From: an uncultured Sphingomonadaceae bacterium
Lineage (GTDB): Bacteria > Pseudomonadota > Alphaproteobacteria > Sphingomonadales > Sphingomonadaceae
Reading direction: 5' to 3'
Assembly: GCA_938003725.1 (NCBI GenBank)
Contig: CALKXX010000130.1
Span: 1-17,347, forward strand
DNA: 17,347 nt
Of this stretch, positions 15,758-17,347 are shown piece after piece (position 1 is the stretch's first letter; every line of letters begins with the position of its first letter). The position numbers were made by a program, and so were the translations under genes. The notes under the pieces are model-generated. The model worked only from the letters and a program-made list of their open reading frames with translations, searched no databases and was not told the origin of the DNA.

Positions 15758-15936
15758 ATGATATAACTCTATGATTTATCTATATTTTATTGGAACGCAT
15801 TATATCTGATCCATCAACAATACCATCAGGAACAAAAGGTAAACGGGTTCGATTCCCAAATACGCATCTTTGAAAAATGACGTCGGTTTTTCGAATCATT
15901 TGCATATCAAAAATGCTGCGAGTGCGAATAGCGAAA

Positions 15937-16033
15937 GCTTATTGCGAGAGAGTGCAATCCGCACGCTCATAGAATGATTGAATTCCGCCAATCTGAAAAT
16001 CCTTATTGCGAGAGCGTGCGGATCGCACTCTCG
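15937..16033. repeat. Pair of related palindromic units (REP/BIME-like)
   Basis: Two 33-base units, 15937-15969 and 16001-16033, start-to-start 64 bases. Aligned directly they match at 25 of 33 positions and share CTTATTGCGAGAG exactly. Their cores (15948-15968 and 16012-16032) also match in inverted orientation at 20 of 21 positions, because each core is itself a near palindrome able to form a GTGC/GCAC hairpin. This nested symmetry resembles REP doublets. They are not CRISPR repeats: the 3' halves differ. Confidence 0.55.
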
Positions 16034-16178
16034 AAACGTCGCAGAAAACCGTTATTCACCCGTGCGTAAGGTGTGTATCTATTTTGCTGCCCAATGCATT
16101 GCATTGCGGCATGGATTTGATCCGGTAGATTTGGTCCAAATATTCGATCTATAGCATCAAGCTTGATATCTTCCCTAT

Positions 16179-16198
16179 CAGGCGGCGCGCCTGTTTTT
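16179..16198 (+). terminator. Plus-strand rho-independent terminator upstream of the tracrRNA
   Basis: CAGGCG-GCG-CGCCTG followed by five T: a compact GC-rich hairpin with a T tract, typical of an intrinsic terminator. It faces the tracrRNA terminator 14 bases away, so two transcripts would converge here. No gene for the plus-strand transcript is evident, which hints at an unannotated RNA upstream. Confidence 0.65.
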
Positions 16199-16212
16199 GA
16201 TGTGGCAAATAC

Positions 16213-16238
16213 AAAAAAGGCGAGGCCGTAGCCTCGCC
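16213..16238 (-). terminator. tracrRNA terminator hairpin
   Basis: Perfect 8-bp stem GGCGAGGC/GCCTCGCC with TACG loop, followed on the minus strand by T6 (16218-16213). The C(UACG)G closure is an especially stable tetraloop. It would form both the transcription terminator and the 3' hairpin of the mature tracrRNA. Confidence 0.85.
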
Positions 16239-16289
16239 CTTATTTGGTGCAGTCAAACTGCTTGTTAACAGCTGGCCTGCGATTTCTGA
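16213..16289 (-). ncRNA. Probable tracrRNA of the type II-C CRISPR-Cas system
   Basis: An RNA gene of about 76 bases, divergent from cas9. On the minus strand: a TTGACT/GATACT promoter pair with the start expected near 16287-16289; a putative anti-repeat (about 16288-16265) whose complement contains GCTGG and CGATTTCTGAAC, resembling alphaproteobacterial type II-C repeats such as that of Dinoroseobacter as I remember it; a 5-bp stem-loop GCAGT-TTG-ACTGC (16261-16249); a short linker; then GGCGAGGC-UACG-GCCUCGCC and six U, a perfect 8-bp terminator with a stable UACG loop. The order anti-repeat, short hairpin, terminator hairpin is that of II-C tracrRNAs. The array is outside the window, so pairing with the real repeat is unproven. 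Confidence 0.72.
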
Positions 16290-16295
16290 ACGAAC

Positions 16296-16326
16296 AGTAT
16301 CTCAATCAAATCACAAGTAAAGTCAA
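16296..16326 (-). promoter_or_regulatory. Putative tracrRNA promoter
   Basis: Minus-strand TTGACT (16326-16321) and GATACT (16301-16296) resemble sigma-70 -35 and -10 boxes; the 19-base spacer is slightly long. The predicted start, about seven bases on, falls exactly at the beginning of the anti-repeat. The cas9 leader overlaps it on the other strand, so the two transcription units share a small control region. Confidence 0.5.
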
Positions 16327-16374
16327 TTGATTTCCAAACTATCTCCTGCGAATAAAGTAAAAAGGAGAAGACGC

Positions 16375-17347
16375 TTGAAAAGACTCGGCCTGGATATCGG
16401 CACCAACAGTATCGGCTGGTGCCTGATAGAAGACGACACCCGGATCGTCGATATCGGATCGAGGATTTTTTCGGATGGACGCGTACCCAAATCAGGGGAG
16501 TCACTTGCAGTAGGTCGACGGATAGCGCGGGGAATGCGGCGGCGGAGGGATCGCTATATCGGACGGCGCTCTGCGTTTCTGAAGGCACTGGTCGAACATG
16601 GACTGATGCCCCGCGACAGCGATGAGGCGAAACTGGTCGCCGAACTTGATCCCTATCCCCTCCGTTCACGAGCGCTTGATAAAAAGCTGGAACCTTTTGA
16701 GATTGGCAGTGCGCTATTTCATCTGAACCAGCGGCGCGGCTTCAAATCGAACCGCAAAGCGGAACGCAAGGAAGGCGAAACCGACGGGAAGATCGCCAGT
16801 GGCGCAAAGGCGCTCGATGCGGCGATGAATGAGAGCGGCGCACGCACCCTTGGCGAATTTCTGAACGGCCAGAATACCAAACGTGTGCGGATGGGCGGCG
16901 AAAACAAGGACTATGATTTCTATCCGCAGCGGCATCATATTCTCGATGAATTCAACGCCATCTGGAATGAGCAAAAGAAACATCATCCGAAACTGCTGAA
17001 TGAAACAGCTTATGCCGCTCTCTGGCGTATTATCGAATTTCAGCGACCTCTGAAAGCGCAGATGGTTGGTGTCTGCACTTTCCTGACCGATGAAAAACGC
17101 CTGCCGAAGGCACATCCATTGTTTCAGGAGCGCCGCCTTTTTGAAGAAATCAATCATCTCGGAGTGACGACGCCTGGCGAGACATCGCGCAAGCTAACAA
17201 TGGACGAACGAAATACGCTCATCCTTCATCTGCGCGACAAGAAGTCGAGTTCATTCTCGGCGCTCGCAAAGAAAATCAAGCTCGAACCCGGTCAGAGTTT
17301 CAACAAGGCGAGCGAGACCCGCACCAAACTCGCGGGAAACGAAATTT
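16375..17347 (+). CDS. cas9: Cas9 endonuclease, type II-C-like (3' partial)
   Basis: N-terminal 324 residues of a crRNA/tracrRNA-guided DNA endonuclease; the rest runs off the window. The start is TTG at 16375 with a strong AAAGGAGA six bases upstream. RuvC-I is LGLDIGTNSIGWCLI with catalytic D7. The arginine-rich bridge helix follows (about 47-70: GRRIARGMRRRRDRYIGRR), then the REC-lobe entry IGSALFHLNQRRGFKSNRK (about 110-127). Further blocks such as YPQRHHILDEFNAIW, RPLKAQMVG and PKAHPLFQERRLFEEINHL are of the compact II-C type; family members are usually about 1,000-1,100 residues. The frame is uninterrupted. HNH, RuvC-III and the PAM-interacting domain, and any cas1, cas2 and array, lie downstream. 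A tracrRNA is divergently encoded in the leader. Confidence 0.96.
   Translation, partial: MKRLGLDIGTNSIGWCLIEDDTRIVDIGSRIFSDGRVPKSGESLAVGRRIARGMRRRRDRYIGRRSAFLKALVEHGLMPRDSDEAKLVAELDPYPLRSRALDKKLEPFEIGSALFHLNQRRGFKSNRKAERKEGETDGKIASGAKALDAAMNESGARTLGEFLNGQNTKRVRMGGENKDYDFYPQRHHILDEFNAIWNEQKKHHPKLLNETAYAALWRIIEFQRPLKAQMVGVCTFLTDEKRLPKAHPLFQERRLFEEINHLGVTTPGETSRKLTMDERNTLILHLRDKKSSSFSALAKKIKLEPGQSFNKASETRTKLAGNEI

Larger units (their letters stand above)
15569..16374. other. 806-base gene-free junction between fadH and cas9
   Basis: No convincing protein gene in either strand; the few short frames lack coding character. The stretch holds, in order, the fadH terminator, a tRNA 3'-end fragment (15734-15757), an opposed T-arm-like sequence (15844-15858), two related palindromic units (15937-15969 and 16001-16033), a run of small palindromes (16092-16167), a plus-strand terminator (16179-16198), the tracrRNA candidate (16213-16289) and the cas9 leader. 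The density of such elements between a housekeeping gene and cas9 is what an insertion boundary would look like. Confidence 0.7.

Noticed and set aside
15671..15766. A 31-codon frame with an apparent strong GGAGG ribosome binding site after fadH
   Set aside because: The GGAGG is the 5' arm of the fadH terminator hairpin, and the frame runs through the tRNA fragment; the peptide has no recognisable character.
15568..15856. An intact tRNA gene
   Set aside because: Only T-arm-like and acceptor-like parts are seen, with wrong spacing and no D-arm or anticodon arm on either strand.
15878..15973. A 31-codon frame beginning MTSVFRIICISK
   Set aside because: It runs through the first palindromic unit, has no ribosome binding site and its basic composition follows from the repeat sequence.
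15937..16033. A two-repeat CRISPR array
   Set aside because: The period (64) is suggestive, but the units differ at 8 of 33 positions, mainly in the core and right half, and the core is palindromic; it also does not match the anti-repeat in the tracrRNA.

Overview
The window looks like the chromosome of a sphingomonad-type alphaproteobacterium, probably a marine or aquatic one. The main pointers are a secreted protein with a PEPxxWA-type C-terminal sorting signal, which is characteristic of Sphingomonadales, and the style of several neighbours: a periplasmic rhodanese, a CHAP protein, a PD40-amidohydrolase and tiny PspC proteins. These are family-level judgements from reading the proteins; no database search was run.

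Layout. Positions 3-431 hold the 3' end of a rhodanese gene. It converges on a minus-strand run of a membrane-anchored thermonuclease, a PilZ protein and a CDF zinc/cation exporter. The exporter has an unusual leader that can fold over its own ribosome binding site. Next, also on the minus strand, come two tandem, paralogous 39-residue membrane peptides and a small PspC protein. From about 3.5 to 6.0 kb the plus strand carries recF, a CHAP amidase and mobA. A bidirectional terminator separates mobA from a small secreted minus-strand protein. A plus-strand M20 amidohydrolase follows, then minus-strand genes for a 68-residue protein, a 1068-residue periplasmic beta-propeller/amidohydrolase, a PEPxxWA-CTERM protein and an XdhC-type molybdoenzyme maturation factor. 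Divergent from xdhC lies fadH (2,4-dienoyl-CoA reductase), closed by a hairpin terminator.

The 806 bases after fadH contain no convincing protein gene but are dense in structure: a tRNA 3'-end fragment, a pair of related palindromic units, a run of small palindromes ending in a plus-strand terminator, and a probable tracrRNA gene on the minus strand. Directly after this, on the plus strand and running off the window, is the start of a type II-C-like cas9 with a TTG start codon. The tracrRNA candidate has a promoter-like pair, an anti-repeat, a small stem-loop and a UACG-capped terminator, and is divergent from cas9. The fadH-cas9 junction therefore looks like the edge of an acquired CRISPR-Cas block.

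How the genes work together: most of the window is housekeeping and accessory metabolism. MobA and XdhC both serve molybdenum-cofactor enzymes although they lie about 7 kb apart. Cas9 and the tracrRNA form one functional unit whose crRNA array, HNH half and cas1/cas2 lie outside the window.
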